A stretch of 6,773 nucleotides of DNA from Chloroflexota bacterium (GTDB taxonomy: Bacteria > Chloroflexota > Limnocylindria > Limnocylindrales > CSP1-4). The translations under genes were made by a program, and so were the position numbers. This document shows, piece after piece, positions 1 through 5,393 of this stretch. Within the stretch, counting starts at the first letter, position 1, and each line of letters begins with the position of its first letter. The stretch covers positions 1 to 6,773 of the forward strand of contig JAJYJR010000323.1 in NCBI GenBank assembly GCA_021789355.1, written 5' to 3'. The notes beneath the pieces are model-generated. The model saw only the letters and a list, made by a program, of their open reading frames with translations, had not been told where the DNA came from and did no database searches.

Positions 1-1319
1 GCGACCCACCCGGCGACGGCCACGATCCCCTCCATCGCGAGCCAGTACGTGACCGGCGCCAGCGACACGCTCGCGTGCAGGAACATGCCGTTCGGGACGT
101 GGATCGCGAAGAGCAGCCCCGAGAACACGAGCAGCACCACCGCGGCCACCAGCCACGGCCCCGTCTCGGTCGATCGTCGCCGGAGCCACCACCCGACGGC
201 CGCGAACGGGGCCAGGAACAGGGCACACACCAGAACGAGGTAGATCCCGATCGCCGCCACGAACCCCGCCACGCGGCTGCCCACCAGTGCGCCCAGCGGT
301 TGCGCCAGGAACGCCGACAGTGTGCGCGGCGCGGTGACGCTGTCGAGCTCGGCGAAGGAGCGGAGCCACAGGATCCCGTAACCCGTCGACGGCGAGATGC
401 TGCCGAAGACGGCCAGCTGGCGGATCCACCACGGCCCGACCACCACCAGGATTGCGAGGGCACATCCCACGGCCGCGACGAACGGGATGGCCGGCGCACC
501 CGGTCGAGGCGATGCGGGCGCCTGGCCGGGGTGGCTCGCTCCCGCGGGCGCGCCCGGGGGTTCCGCAGGCGCCACCCGGGCCGTGCGCCATGACCGCCAC
601 CGGTCCCACGCGAAGGCCGCGGCCGGGGCGGCCGCGAGCAGCGCCCCGTCCGTGCGGGCCAGCGTCGCCAGGCCGATCAACAGCCCCGAGGCCACGAACG
701 ATCGCGCGTGCCCCCGCAGCCCGCGCGAGGTGAGCCACAGCGCCGTCCCGCCCAGCACCATGGTCAGCCCGAAGTTGTCCGGCTGGGCCATGAAGACGGT
801 GGTCAGCCCGGGCACCGCCCCCAGGATCCCCGAACCCACCTGGACCAGCGGCGACGCGCCGGCATCCCGCGCGATCGCCCAGCCGAGGGGCGCGGCGAGT
901 GCGCCCACCAGCACGAACGGCAGCAGCGAGGCCAGCTGGGTGGGACCGAGCAGCCAGATGAAGGGCACCTGGACCATGGAGGCGAGCGGTGCCCAGTGGG
1001 CATTGCTGGGCACCGGCAGGTGCGGGTTGGCCGGGATCCGCCCCCCCACGTCGATGAACGTCCAGAGGAAGTTCTCCGTGAAGCCCTTCCCGGCCGCCAG
1101 ATTGCGCGCGATGTCCACGTAGTAGGCGGGATCCGGGTAGGCCGGGTCGGGCGTGAGCGCGGCCAGCACCGCGCGGATCGCCAGCGCGAGCAGGAAGAGG
1201 CCGATGGGGACGGCGGCCAGCGAAACAGGTGGCGGCGATGCGGAGCCCGCGCTCTGCGCGCCGGGCGAGTCGGCGTGTCCCCCGGCGTTCTCCTGCGCGC
1301 GCACCACGTGGGGCAACAT
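1..1319 (-). CDS. GT39/ArnT-like membrane glycosyltransferase, C-terminus cut off by the window edge
   Basis: An integral-membrane GT-C fold protein; 439 residues are visible and the frame is open to base 1. After a roughly 36-residue polar, Pro/Ala/Ser-rich N-tail come a first membrane helix (about 37-55) and the exterior loop typical of the family, with the likely catalytic Asp63 in YPDPAYY, then VGGR (91-94) and HW (108-109). Later landmarks are QPDN (179-182), LARTDG (220-225), a Pro/Ala-rich cytoplasmic linker (about 248-277), GPWWIR (295-300) and HVPNGM (407-412). All of these align with the complete gene at 4029-2284, so about 165 C-terminal residues should lie outside the window. Family enzymes transfer a sugar from a polyprenyl-phosphate donor at the outer membrane face; donor and acceptor are unknown here. 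The start is the first ATG after the in-frame vapC stop, 33 bp upstream. No clear ribosome-binding site precedes it, so it is probably read from the vapBC transcript. Confidence 0.85.
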   Translation of the reverse strand, partial: MLPHVVRAQENAGGHADSPGAQSAGSASPPPVSLAAVPIGLFLLALAIRAVLAALTPDPAYPDPAYYVDIARNLAAGKGFTENFLWTFIDVGGRIPANPHLPVPSNAHWAPLASMVQVPFIWLLGPTQLASLLPFVLVGALAAPLGWAIARDAGASPLVQVGSGILGAVPGLTTVFMAQPDNFGLTMVLGGTALWLTSRGLRGHARSFVASGLLIGLATLARTDGALLAAAPAAAFAWDRWRSWRTARVAPAEPPGAPAGASHPGQAPASPRPGAPAIPFVAAVGCALAILVVVGPWWIRQLAVFGSISPSTGYGILWLRSFAELDSVTAPRTLSAFLAQPLGALVGSRVAGFVAAIGIYLVLVCALFLAPFAAVGWWLRRRSTETGPWLVAAVVLLVFSGLLFAIHVPNGMFLHASVSLAPVTYWLAMEGIVAVAGWV

Positions 1320-1352
1320 CGGCTCAGCGCGTCGCCGCGGCCGCGCCCGCGC

Positions 1353-1784
1353 TCATTCCAGCGTGATCCCGGCCAGGTCGAGCCCGGAGGCATACCCCGC
1401 CCGGGCGAGCTCCCGATCCCAGGTCACGAGCACGGTGTCTTCAGGGTCGAGCGTCAGCAACGAGGCAAGGTGAACGGCGTCGTACCCGCGGAGGGCGTGC
1501 GCCTCGGCGAGGTCGCCGGCAGTCCGCACGATTTCGGGCGTGACGTCGATCAGGTCCATCGCCTGGAAGAACTCCTCCAGGGCTCGTCTGCCTTCGCGCC
1601 GCTCCGTGCCCGCCACTCGCCCGGAACGACTGCCGGCTGCCAGTGCCGCCCGTGCCTCCGCATAGGCTATGCGACTCGTGAACGCCAGGTCCGTGGAGTC
1701 CCACATCGCCCTCGCGAGGTCGGCCCCCGCCTCCTGTGGGGCAAGCAGCTTGACCAGGGCGGAGGTGTCGAAGTATGCGTTCAT
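1353..1784 (-). CDS. vapC: VapC-type PIN-domain toxin (ribonuclease)
   Basis: A 143-residue single-domain protein of normal VapC length. The PIN acidic residues are all visible: Asp6 in YFDTSALVKL, Glu43 in AYAEARAAL, Asp102 in RGYDAVHLAS and Asp123 in TWDRELARA. These would bind Mg2+/Mn2+ in a ribonuclease that cuts tRNA, rRNA or other RNA when the antitoxin is lost; the actual target cannot be read from sequence. The frame continues upstream, but the start is set at the ATG that overlaps the antitoxin stop as ATGA, the usual translational coupling that keeps toxin synthesis dependent on antitoxin synthesis. The active site looks complete, so the toxin is probably functional. A glycosyltransferase gene follows 33 bp after the stop on the same strand. 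Confidence 0.92.
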   Translation of the reverse strand: MNAYFDTSALVKLLAPQEAGADLARAMWDSTDLAFTSRIAYAEARAALAAGSRSGRVAGTERREGRRALEEFFQAMDLIDVTPEIVRTAGDLAEAHALRGYDAVHLASLLTLDPEDTVLVTWDRELARAGYASGLDLAGITLE

Positions 1785-2041
1785 CCGCGCTGCTCGAGCA
1801 CGATGTCGGACAGGGATCCGTCGACCCTGACGTGAGGGTATGAACTGGCCGGGCGCTTCGGTCGCTTCGCCGGGGTGATTACTCCCTGGGCTACCAACCG
1901 CTCGTAGGCGCTGGGCCCGGACGCGCGAACGATCCGCGCGACCGGCTTGCCGCGCTCGGTCACGGTGATCTCCTCGCCGCGCTGGACCGCCTCCAGCCAC
2001 TGGCGCAGGTGGTCGCGAAGCTCCTTCACGCCGACGTCCAA
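1781..2041 (-). CDS. vapB: Phd/YefM-type antitoxin partner of VapC, TTG start
   Basis: An 86-residue antitoxin. The N-terminal half (about 1-40: MDVGVKELRDHL, then GEEITVTERGKPVARIV) is the Phd/YefM DNA-binding fold. The C-terminal tail (SLSDIVLEQRG, 76-86) matches the short amphipathic segment with which this family plugs the PIN toxin. An open frame extends to an ATG at 2140, but the start is placed at TTG 2041: it gives the family's canonical N-terminus, and a strong GGAGGT lies 6 nt upstream (2053-2048). The extra upstream residues do not resemble an antitoxin. Its stop overlaps the vapC start by 4 bp. By family analogy the antitoxin, alone or with VapC, should repress its own promoter; a matching palindrome is present just upstream. 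Known family, inferred regulation. Confidence 0.9.
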   Translation of the reverse strand: MDVGVKELRDHLRQWLEAVQRGEEITVTERGKPVARIVRASGPSAYERLVAQGVITPAKRPKRPASSYPHVRVDGSLSDIVLEQRG

Positions 2042-2043
2042 CG

Positions 2044-2071
2044 GTACACCTCCGGGTTTCGCGGAGTGTAC
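2044..2071 (-). promoter_or_regulatory. Shine-Dalgarno of vapB inside an inverted repeat (operator or RNA hairpin)
   Basis: Read on the minus strand, the 5' arm GTACACTCC (2071-2063) and the 3' arm GGAGGTGTAC (2053-2044) pair over 9 bp with one bulged G around a 9-nt loop. The 3' arm contains the GGAGGT ribosome-binding site 6 nt before the TTG start of vapB. The 8-bp perfect palindrome GTGTACAC (2066-2073) lies at one arm, and the 7-mer GTACACC (plus strand) occurs twice, 24 bp apart (2044-2050 and 2068-2074). This could be a pair of antitoxin operator half-sites, an RNA hairpin hiding the ribosome-binding site, or both. The pairing is seen directly; the role is inferred. Confidence 0.5.
2065..2070 (-). 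promoter_or_regulatory. Possible -10 box of the vapBC promoter
   Basis: TACACT on the minus strand, 23 nt before the vapB TTG start, is a fair -10 hexamer and sits within the 8-bp palindrome GTGTACAC. No good -35 is visible at 16-18 bp. If used, transcription would begin at about 2058, so most of the upstream arm of the neighbouring inverted repeat would not be in the RNA; that would favour a DNA operator over an RNA hairpin. Confidence 0.3.
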
Positions 2072-2222
2072 ACCGAGCTGCGAGCCGTTCCACCAGCCGG
2101 TTTGGGCAAGGAGCGGCGGGCAACTGCGCCGGGGAGGCATCCGGAAGTGGCAAGCCGCTCGGTATGCCCTGTTGACGGGCCGTGCAGGTCACCGGGAGAC
2201 CCGACGGGGGGGAACGCTGGCG

Positions 2223-2275
2223 ACGGCAACGATGCGGCGCCTGTGGCTGCGCAGGTATGTCTTCGCCGTTGCCGT
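2223..2275. repeat. 9-bp inverted repeat in the 242-bp spacer between the GT39 gene and vapB
   Basis: ACGGCAACG (2223-2231) and CGTTGCCGT (2267-2275) are perfect inverted copies separated by 35 bp. It begins 8 bp downstream of the stop of the minus-strand GT39 gene (2284), where a 3'-end structure would be expected. There is no T-tract, so an intrinsic terminator is not supported. The rest of the spacer (2072-2283) shows no convincing gene. Confidence 0.3.
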
Positions 2276-2283
2276 GCTCAGGT

Positions 2284-4029
2284 TCACGGCGCGCACCGAG
2301 TGTCGCCGGGCGACAGGCACACGGCGTAGAGCGCCGCCTGCGGCAGCTTGGCCTCCGGCCCCGTGCCCCCGGGCGCGGCAGGCACTACCGCAAGCGGCTT
2401 GGACAGCCAGGACGGGTGGACGATGCCGGCAAGCACGGGTTCCAGTGAGGGGACCACGTACTCGCGCTCGAGGATGAGCCAGCGCACGTCGTATCGTGCC
2501 GCCGCAGCCTCCACCACCGGGAGCGGGTCGTAGGGCGTGGGGACGCCGGGGATTCCCCAGCGATACCAGTACGCGCCCGGATCGGGGCTCATGAGGCGGT
2601 CCGAGGTCGGGAGGGGCGACGGAGCAGCGGCTAGGAGCTGTGCCCGCAGGTCGGACGTGGCAGTCCAGTCGGACGCAAGCTTCCACGTGGCCATCCCGCC
2701 GATCACCCAGGCAACTGCGATTGCGATCGCGGTGAAGTTGCGGGTGGCACTCTCGGGCTCCCAGTTCGGGCGGCGGGCGGCCACCCACCGGACCGCCGAC
2801 CCGATCCCAACGACGGATAGCAAGTATCCGTAGGGCACGAGTGCCATCCCGGAGTGCAGCGCCATCCCGAACGGGAGGTGGACGGCGAAGACGAGCGCGC
2901 TGAAGAGCAGGAACGTGATCCCGTAGATCAGCCACGGCCGGAAGGCCACGTCGCCGCGGTGCTGCCAAGCCCCGATCAGCGCGAACGGCGCCAGGAAGAA
3001 CGCAAACGGCGTCCCCGCCAGCACCTGGATCGCGGCGACCAGCCCTCCGATGCGGCTGACCAGCAGCGGGCCCAGGCCCTGCGCGAAGAACGTGGCCGGC
3101 GTCGTGACCGCGCTCAGGCTGAACTGCTCGTCGTAGGTCGTGATCCACAGGATCCGGCCGCTCGAGGAGGACGGCGAGATCGAGCCGAACAGCAGCTGGT
3201 TCCGGATCCACCAGGGCGCCATCACGAGCAGGAAGAGCCCGAAGCACGCGAAGGCGGCCGCCCAGCCGATGCGGACGGGTGCCTGCGCTCCGGCCGGCGT
3301 AGCGGACGCCTCGGCCTGCGACGATCCGACCTGCGACGATCCGATCCGCCCCCGCGACCGCGTCCACTGCTCCGACGCGAACGCGACGATGAACGGCACG
3401 CCGAGCAGCGCCCCGTCGGTGCGGGCGAGCATCGCGAGGCCCACGAACACCCCGCCGAGCACGAACGCGGCCCGGCTCCCGCGCACGCCGCGCAGGCAGA
3501 GCCAGAGGGCCGCGACCGCCAGGATCATGTACAGCGAGAAGTTGTCGGGCTGCGAAAGGTACGGGGCGGCGGCGGCCGGGACCACCATCAGCAGGCCGGC
3601 CAGCACAGACGTGCGCCGCCCTAGCCCGGCGTCGATGCCGAGCCAGTACGTGATCGGCGCAGCGAGCGCGCCCAGGATCCAGAACGGGACGCAGGAGGCC
3701 AGGTAGGTGGGTCCCAGCAGCCAGATGAAGGGCACCTGGACGATCGACGCGAGCGGCATCCAGTGCTGGTTCGAGGCGATCGGCAGCGTGCCCACCGCCG
3801 GCAGACGCCCACCCACGTCGACGAACGACCAGATGAAGGGGATCGTGAACCCGTGCCCGCTGGCGAGCTCGCGTGCGATCGCGAGGTAGTAGACCGCGTC
3901 GGGGTAGCCGGGGGCGACGAACGGCAGCGCAGTCACGACGCGGGCGGCGAAGGCGGCGATGAACAGGGCCACCGGGATGGCGAGCGACCCGGCGCTCACG
4001 CGCTGTCGTACGGCCGCGGCTGCCGTCAT
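2284..4029 (-). CDS. GT39/ArnT-like membrane glycosyltransferase, complete
   Basis: 581 residues with about eleven or twelve hydrophobic segments, the first at about 15-35, and a polar C-terminal domain from about 452. The first exterior loop carries the likely catalytic Asp44 (GYPDAVYY), followed by FVDVGGR (69-75) and HWMPLAS (89-95). Further landmarks are SQPDN (159-163), LARTDG (201-206), APWWIRN (271-277) and HLPFGMALHS (384-393). By family these enzymes move a sugar from a polyprenyl-phosphate carrier to a lipid, glycan or protein on the outside of the membrane; the substrate is not readable. It is a paralogue of the gene at 1319-1, with long stretches of near identity (for example VQVPFIWLLGPT). 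The cytoplasmic linker at 229-240 holds a repeated five-residue unit from a 15-bp DNA duplication. The ATG start overlaps the stop of a 40-codon ORF by ATGA and has no ribosome-binding site of its own, suggesting translational coupling. A possible 3'-structure follows in the spacer. Confidence 0.88.
   Translation of the reverse strand: MTAAAAVRQRVSAGSLAIPVALFIAAFAARVVTALPFVAPGYPDAVYYLAIARELASGHGFTIPFIWSFVDVGGRLPAVGTLPIASNQHWMPLASIVQVPFIWLLGPTYLASCVPFWILGALAAPITYWLGIDAGLGRRTSVLAGLLMVVPAAAAPYLSQPDNFSLYMILAVAALWLCLRGVRGSRAAFVLGGVFVGLAMLARTDGALLGVPFIVAFASEQWTRSRGRIGSSQVGSSQAEASATPAGAQAPVRIGWAAAFACFGLFLLVMAPWWIRNQLLFGSISPSSSSGRILWITTYDEQFSLSAVTTPATFFAQGLGPLLVSRIGGLVAAIQVLAGTPFAFFLAPFALIGAWQHRGDVAFRPWLIYGITFLLFSALVFAVHLPFGMALHSGMALVPYGYLLSVVGIGSAVRWVAARRPNWEPESATRNFTAIAIAVAWVIGGMATWKLASDWTATSDLRAQLLAAAPSPLPTSDRLMSPDPGAYWYRWGIPGVPTPYDPLPVVEAAAARYDVRWLILEREYVVPSLEPVLAGIVHPSWLSKPLAVVPAAPGGTGPEAKLPQAALYAVCLSPGDTRCAP
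3315..3344. repeat. Perfect 15-bp tandem duplication inside the GT39 gene
   Basis: The unit CCTGCGACGATCCGA occurs twice back to back. Being 15 bp it keeps the frame and gives the doubled peptide VGSSQ-type repeat in the cytoplasmic linker between two membrane segments (residues about 229-240 of the protein on the minus strand). It is the kind of change produced by replication slippage and is probably neutral. Confidence 0.85.
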
Positions 4030-4148
4030 GGCTGGCAGCGCCGTGATGGCTGGTACCGGCCCGCGAAGATCAGTGGGACCAGGGCGTACGCCAGCGGGGC
4101 AAGCAGCCCGGCGGGTGAGGCGGGCTCGGATCGCGTTACGGTCTGCAC
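4026..4148 (-). CDS. Small 40-residue single-helix membrane peptide, GTG start, coupled to the GT39 gene
   Basis: A short open frame starting at GTG 4148 and ending in a TGA that overlaps the ATG of the following GT39 gene (ATGA). The peptide has a polar N-terminus (QTVTRSEPASPAG), one hydrophobic stretch at about 14-30 (LLAPLAYALVPLIFAG) and a basic tail with Arg31, Arg36 and Arg37, so it would probably sit N-out, C-in. I recognise no family. A -10-like TACGAT ends 8 nt before the GTG, which fits a leaderless transcript. It could be a small partner of the transferase or merely a leader ORF whose translation delivers ribosomes to the transferase start. It may also be chance: 40 codons in GC-rich DNA is weak evidence on its own. 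The overlap, promoter spacing and membrane-like composition together raise the odds. Confidence 0.45.
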   Translation of the reverse strand: MQTVTRSEPASPAGLLAPLAYALVPLIFAGRYQPSRRCQP

Positions 4149-4150
4149 GA

Positions 4151-4191
4151 CGGGCGATCGTAGCAAGGCGCAGTGCGCCGGGAATCGCCCG
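4151..4191. repeat. Nested inverted repeats between the GT87-like gene and the small ORF
   Basis: An outer perfect 8-bp pair, CGGGCGAT (4151-4158) and ATCGCCCG (4184-4191), encloses an inner 13-bp near-palindrome, GGCGCA-G-TGCGCC (4167-4179). CGATCGTA also occurs as a direct repeat (4155-4162 and 4190-4197). The structure starts 17 bp after the stop of the GT87-like gene and covers the candidate promoter of the downstream small ORF. It could be an operator or a 3'-end hairpin of the upstream gene; there is no T-run, so a classical terminator is not supported. Confidence 0.45.
4157..4162 (-). promoter_or_regulatory. Candidate -10 box for a leaderless transcript of the small ORF and GT39 gene
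   Basis: TACGAT on the minus strand ends 8 nt before the GTG of the 40-codon ORF. That spacing would put the transcription start at or next to the start codon. The -35 region (around 4180-4185, ATTCCC) is a poor match. Similar TAGGCT and TAGGAT boxes precede the starts at 5394 and 6430 by 8 and 7 nt. Confidence 0.35.
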
Positions 4192-4207
4192 ATCGTACGG
4201 GTTCAGG

Positions 4208-5008
4208 TCAGCGGCTCATGACGAGCCGCGGCACAGCCGCGAGCATTCCACACGTTGCGAGCGACACGTCAGGCGTGGCGAGAAGCGCAGCCACGGCGAG
4301 GGTCCAGGGACGAGACGAGCCGTACCACCACGCGATGGCTGCGGCAATGGGCACGCGCACGGCCACAGGGATCGTGACCGGCAGCCAGCTTCGCATGAAA
4401 TTGTCGCCCACAACGGGACCACCTACTGTGAGTGCCCTCAACCAGCCGCCCACGGTGTCCGGCACCAGGACGAGCAGCGCAACGGCAAGGACGGCCGAGG
4501 GCACGGCGATGGAGGCGATCGCCCGCCATCGACGCTGGCGCACCAGGCTCACCGCCGCCACAGCAGGCGTGATCTTGACCCACCCGACCAGCCCCCAGGT
4601 GAGCGGGAAGCGCGGCGCCAGTGCGACCGCGACGGCCAGCAGCATGGCGACGTTGCCCCACCCAGTCGTCGCAGCAAGGGCAATCCATACGGGCAACCGC
4701 AGGCGCGCGGGCAGTGGCCACACGAGCCACGTCGCGGCAGCCACGAGCAGGCCTGTCCACAGGGCCACGAACCACGACTGCGGCAGGAACGCAGCCGGCA
4801 CGAACAACAACAGGGCGGGTGGTGGGTACAGGACCTGCGCATAGGGGTTTCCATGCCAGGTCAGCCAATACTGGACGGCGTCCGGGCCGCCTGGCCTCGC
4901 CACGAAGACGATCGCGACGACGACGAGCGCCAGCAGCCATGCCCCTGCGAAGACCGCAAGATTGCGCAGGTGAGTGGCGCGGATCTCCGGGATCGCCGCC
5001 AAGCGCAT
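4208..5008 (-). CDS. Compact GT87/DUF2029-like membrane mannosyltransferase-type protein
   Basis: 266 residues, mostly hydrophobic. After the first helix (about 17-36) the exterior loop has Asp43 in GPDAVQYW, then HGNPY (52-56) and the family-typical YPPPALLLFVPAAFLP (61-76). A Lys in GWVKITP (142-148) matches the position of the conserved lysine of GT87 proteins, and the protein ends shortly after LATP (243-246). Known family members such as PimE transfer mannose from polyprenyl-phosphomannose outside the membrane; the substrate here is unknown. It is shorter than the usual roughly 400 residues: the loop between the Asp and YPPP is abbreviated and no helices follow LATP. The frame is open upstream to 5254, but ATG 5008 is chosen because GAGGAA lies 5 nt ahead and the upstream residues are polar and unlike the family. 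It shares block order with the divergent gene at 5394-6359, so the two are probably paralogues. Confidence 0.75.
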   Translation of the reverse strand: MRLAAIPEIRATHLRNLAVFAGAWLLALVVVAIVFVARPGGPDAVQYWLTWHGNPYAQVLYPPPALLLFVPAAFLPQSWFVALWTGLLVAAATWLVWPLPARLRLPVWIALAATTGWGNVAMLLAVAVALAPRFPLTWGLVGWVKITPAVAAVSLVRQRRWRAIASIAVPSAVLAVALLVLVPDTVGGWLRALTVGGPVVGDNFMRSWLPVTIPVAVRVPIAAAIAWWYGSSRPWTLAVAALLATPDVSLATCGMLAAVPRLVMSR

Positions 5009-5013
5009 TGAGA

Positions 5014-5019
5014 TTCCTC
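5014..5019 (-). promoter_or_regulatory. Ribosome-binding site fixing the start of the GT87-like gene
   Basis: GAGGAA on the minus strand with a 5-nt spacer to ATG 5008. It decides against the in-frame upstream ATG at 5080 and the still longer open frame. Confidence 0.65.
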
Positions 5020-5107
5020 GCCCCACCCACCGTCTCACGGTCGTGGCCTCCCGACGCCGTCCGAAGACCAGCCCAAGCATTGCACAGGCCGAGCACGCGT
5101 AGCGCAC

Positions 5108-5350
5108 ATGCTTAGCTCCATCGCGCTGCCTCTCATGCTGGGTGGCGCATGCCTCGTGTTCGGGACCTCGGTGGCCCGCACGGTCGGGCTGCTCGCCCCC
5201 GATTCCCCGGCCGGCGAGACCCTGAGTGTGGGCCGGGCAGGGTGGCGTGTCCATGGCGGATGCCTGTGTGCCGAGGGGCTGCTCGCGATCGATATCGGCA
5301 CGCCGGTCCTGATGGCCGTCGCCACCGATGGCGATTGCGCATGTCCGTGA
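5108..5350 (+). pseudogene. Possible remnant of a membrane protein in the divergent spacer
   Basis: The 385-bp spacer between the divergent GT87-like genes (5009-5393) holds one 80-codon plus-strand frame. Its first 42 residues look like a genuine membrane N-terminus: a hydrophobic helix (about 5-22), then ARTVGLLAPDSPAGETLSVG, with GC-rich third positions. After that the character changes to a short stretch with two CxC pairs (C52/C54 and C77/C79) and a weak hydrophobic patch, as if the frame had shifted. There is no ribosome-binding site before ATG 5108. A broken gene is the best reading; a real small membrane protein or chance are the alternatives. Nothing else was recognised in the spacer, and no clear promoter for the minus-strand gene. 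Confidence 0.25.
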
Positions 5351-5379
5351 GCCCGACGCGTGCCGGTTCGCGGTGCCTG

Positions 5380-5385
5380 TAGGCT
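5380..5385 (+). promoter_or_regulatory. Candidate -10 box of the plus-strand GT87-like gene
   Basis: TAGGCT, preceded by TG one base earlier (extended -10 character), ends 8 nt before ATG 5394. No Shine-Dalgarno lies between it and the ATG, so transcription would start close to the ATG and the mRNA would be leaderless. The -35 region is not recognisable. Confidence 0.4.
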
Positions 5386-5393
5386 AGCAAGTC

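Noticed and set aside
75..1835. Long plus-strand open frames (75-593, 397-1122, 708-1835) opposite the first GT39 gene and vapBC
   Set aside because: Their products are Arg/Pro/Gln/His-rich with no domain character, the usual antisense shadows in GC-rich DNA. The minus strand carries recognisable motifs throughout.
2041..2110. tRNA-like look of the vapB leader on the minus strand (TGGTGGAACGGC)
   Set aside because: No acceptor stem, anticodon loop or T-arm could be assembled; the pairing that exists belongs to the leader inverted repeat.
1353..2192. A single 279-residue reading frame covering vapC and its upstream region
   Set aside because: Residues before the MNAYFDTSAL start lie in the wrong frame over vapB and have no domain character; the ATGA overlap defines the real start.
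2189..3367. A 392-codon minus-strand frame overlapping the GT39 gene
   Set aside because: It is out of frame with the membrane protein, Arg/Gly/Ala-rich, without helices or motifs. The 581-residue frame has all family landmarks.
3959..5011. A 350-codon plus-strand frame opposite the compact GT87-like gene
   Set aside because: The composition is Arg/His/Gln/Gly-rich, with no motif. The minus-strand frame has a ribosome-binding site and GT87 features.
5035..5080. Alternative ATG at 5080 for the compact GT87-like gene, adding 24 residues
   Set aside because: The added residues are Arg-rich and there is no ribosome-binding site before it, while GAGGAA precedes ATG 5008.
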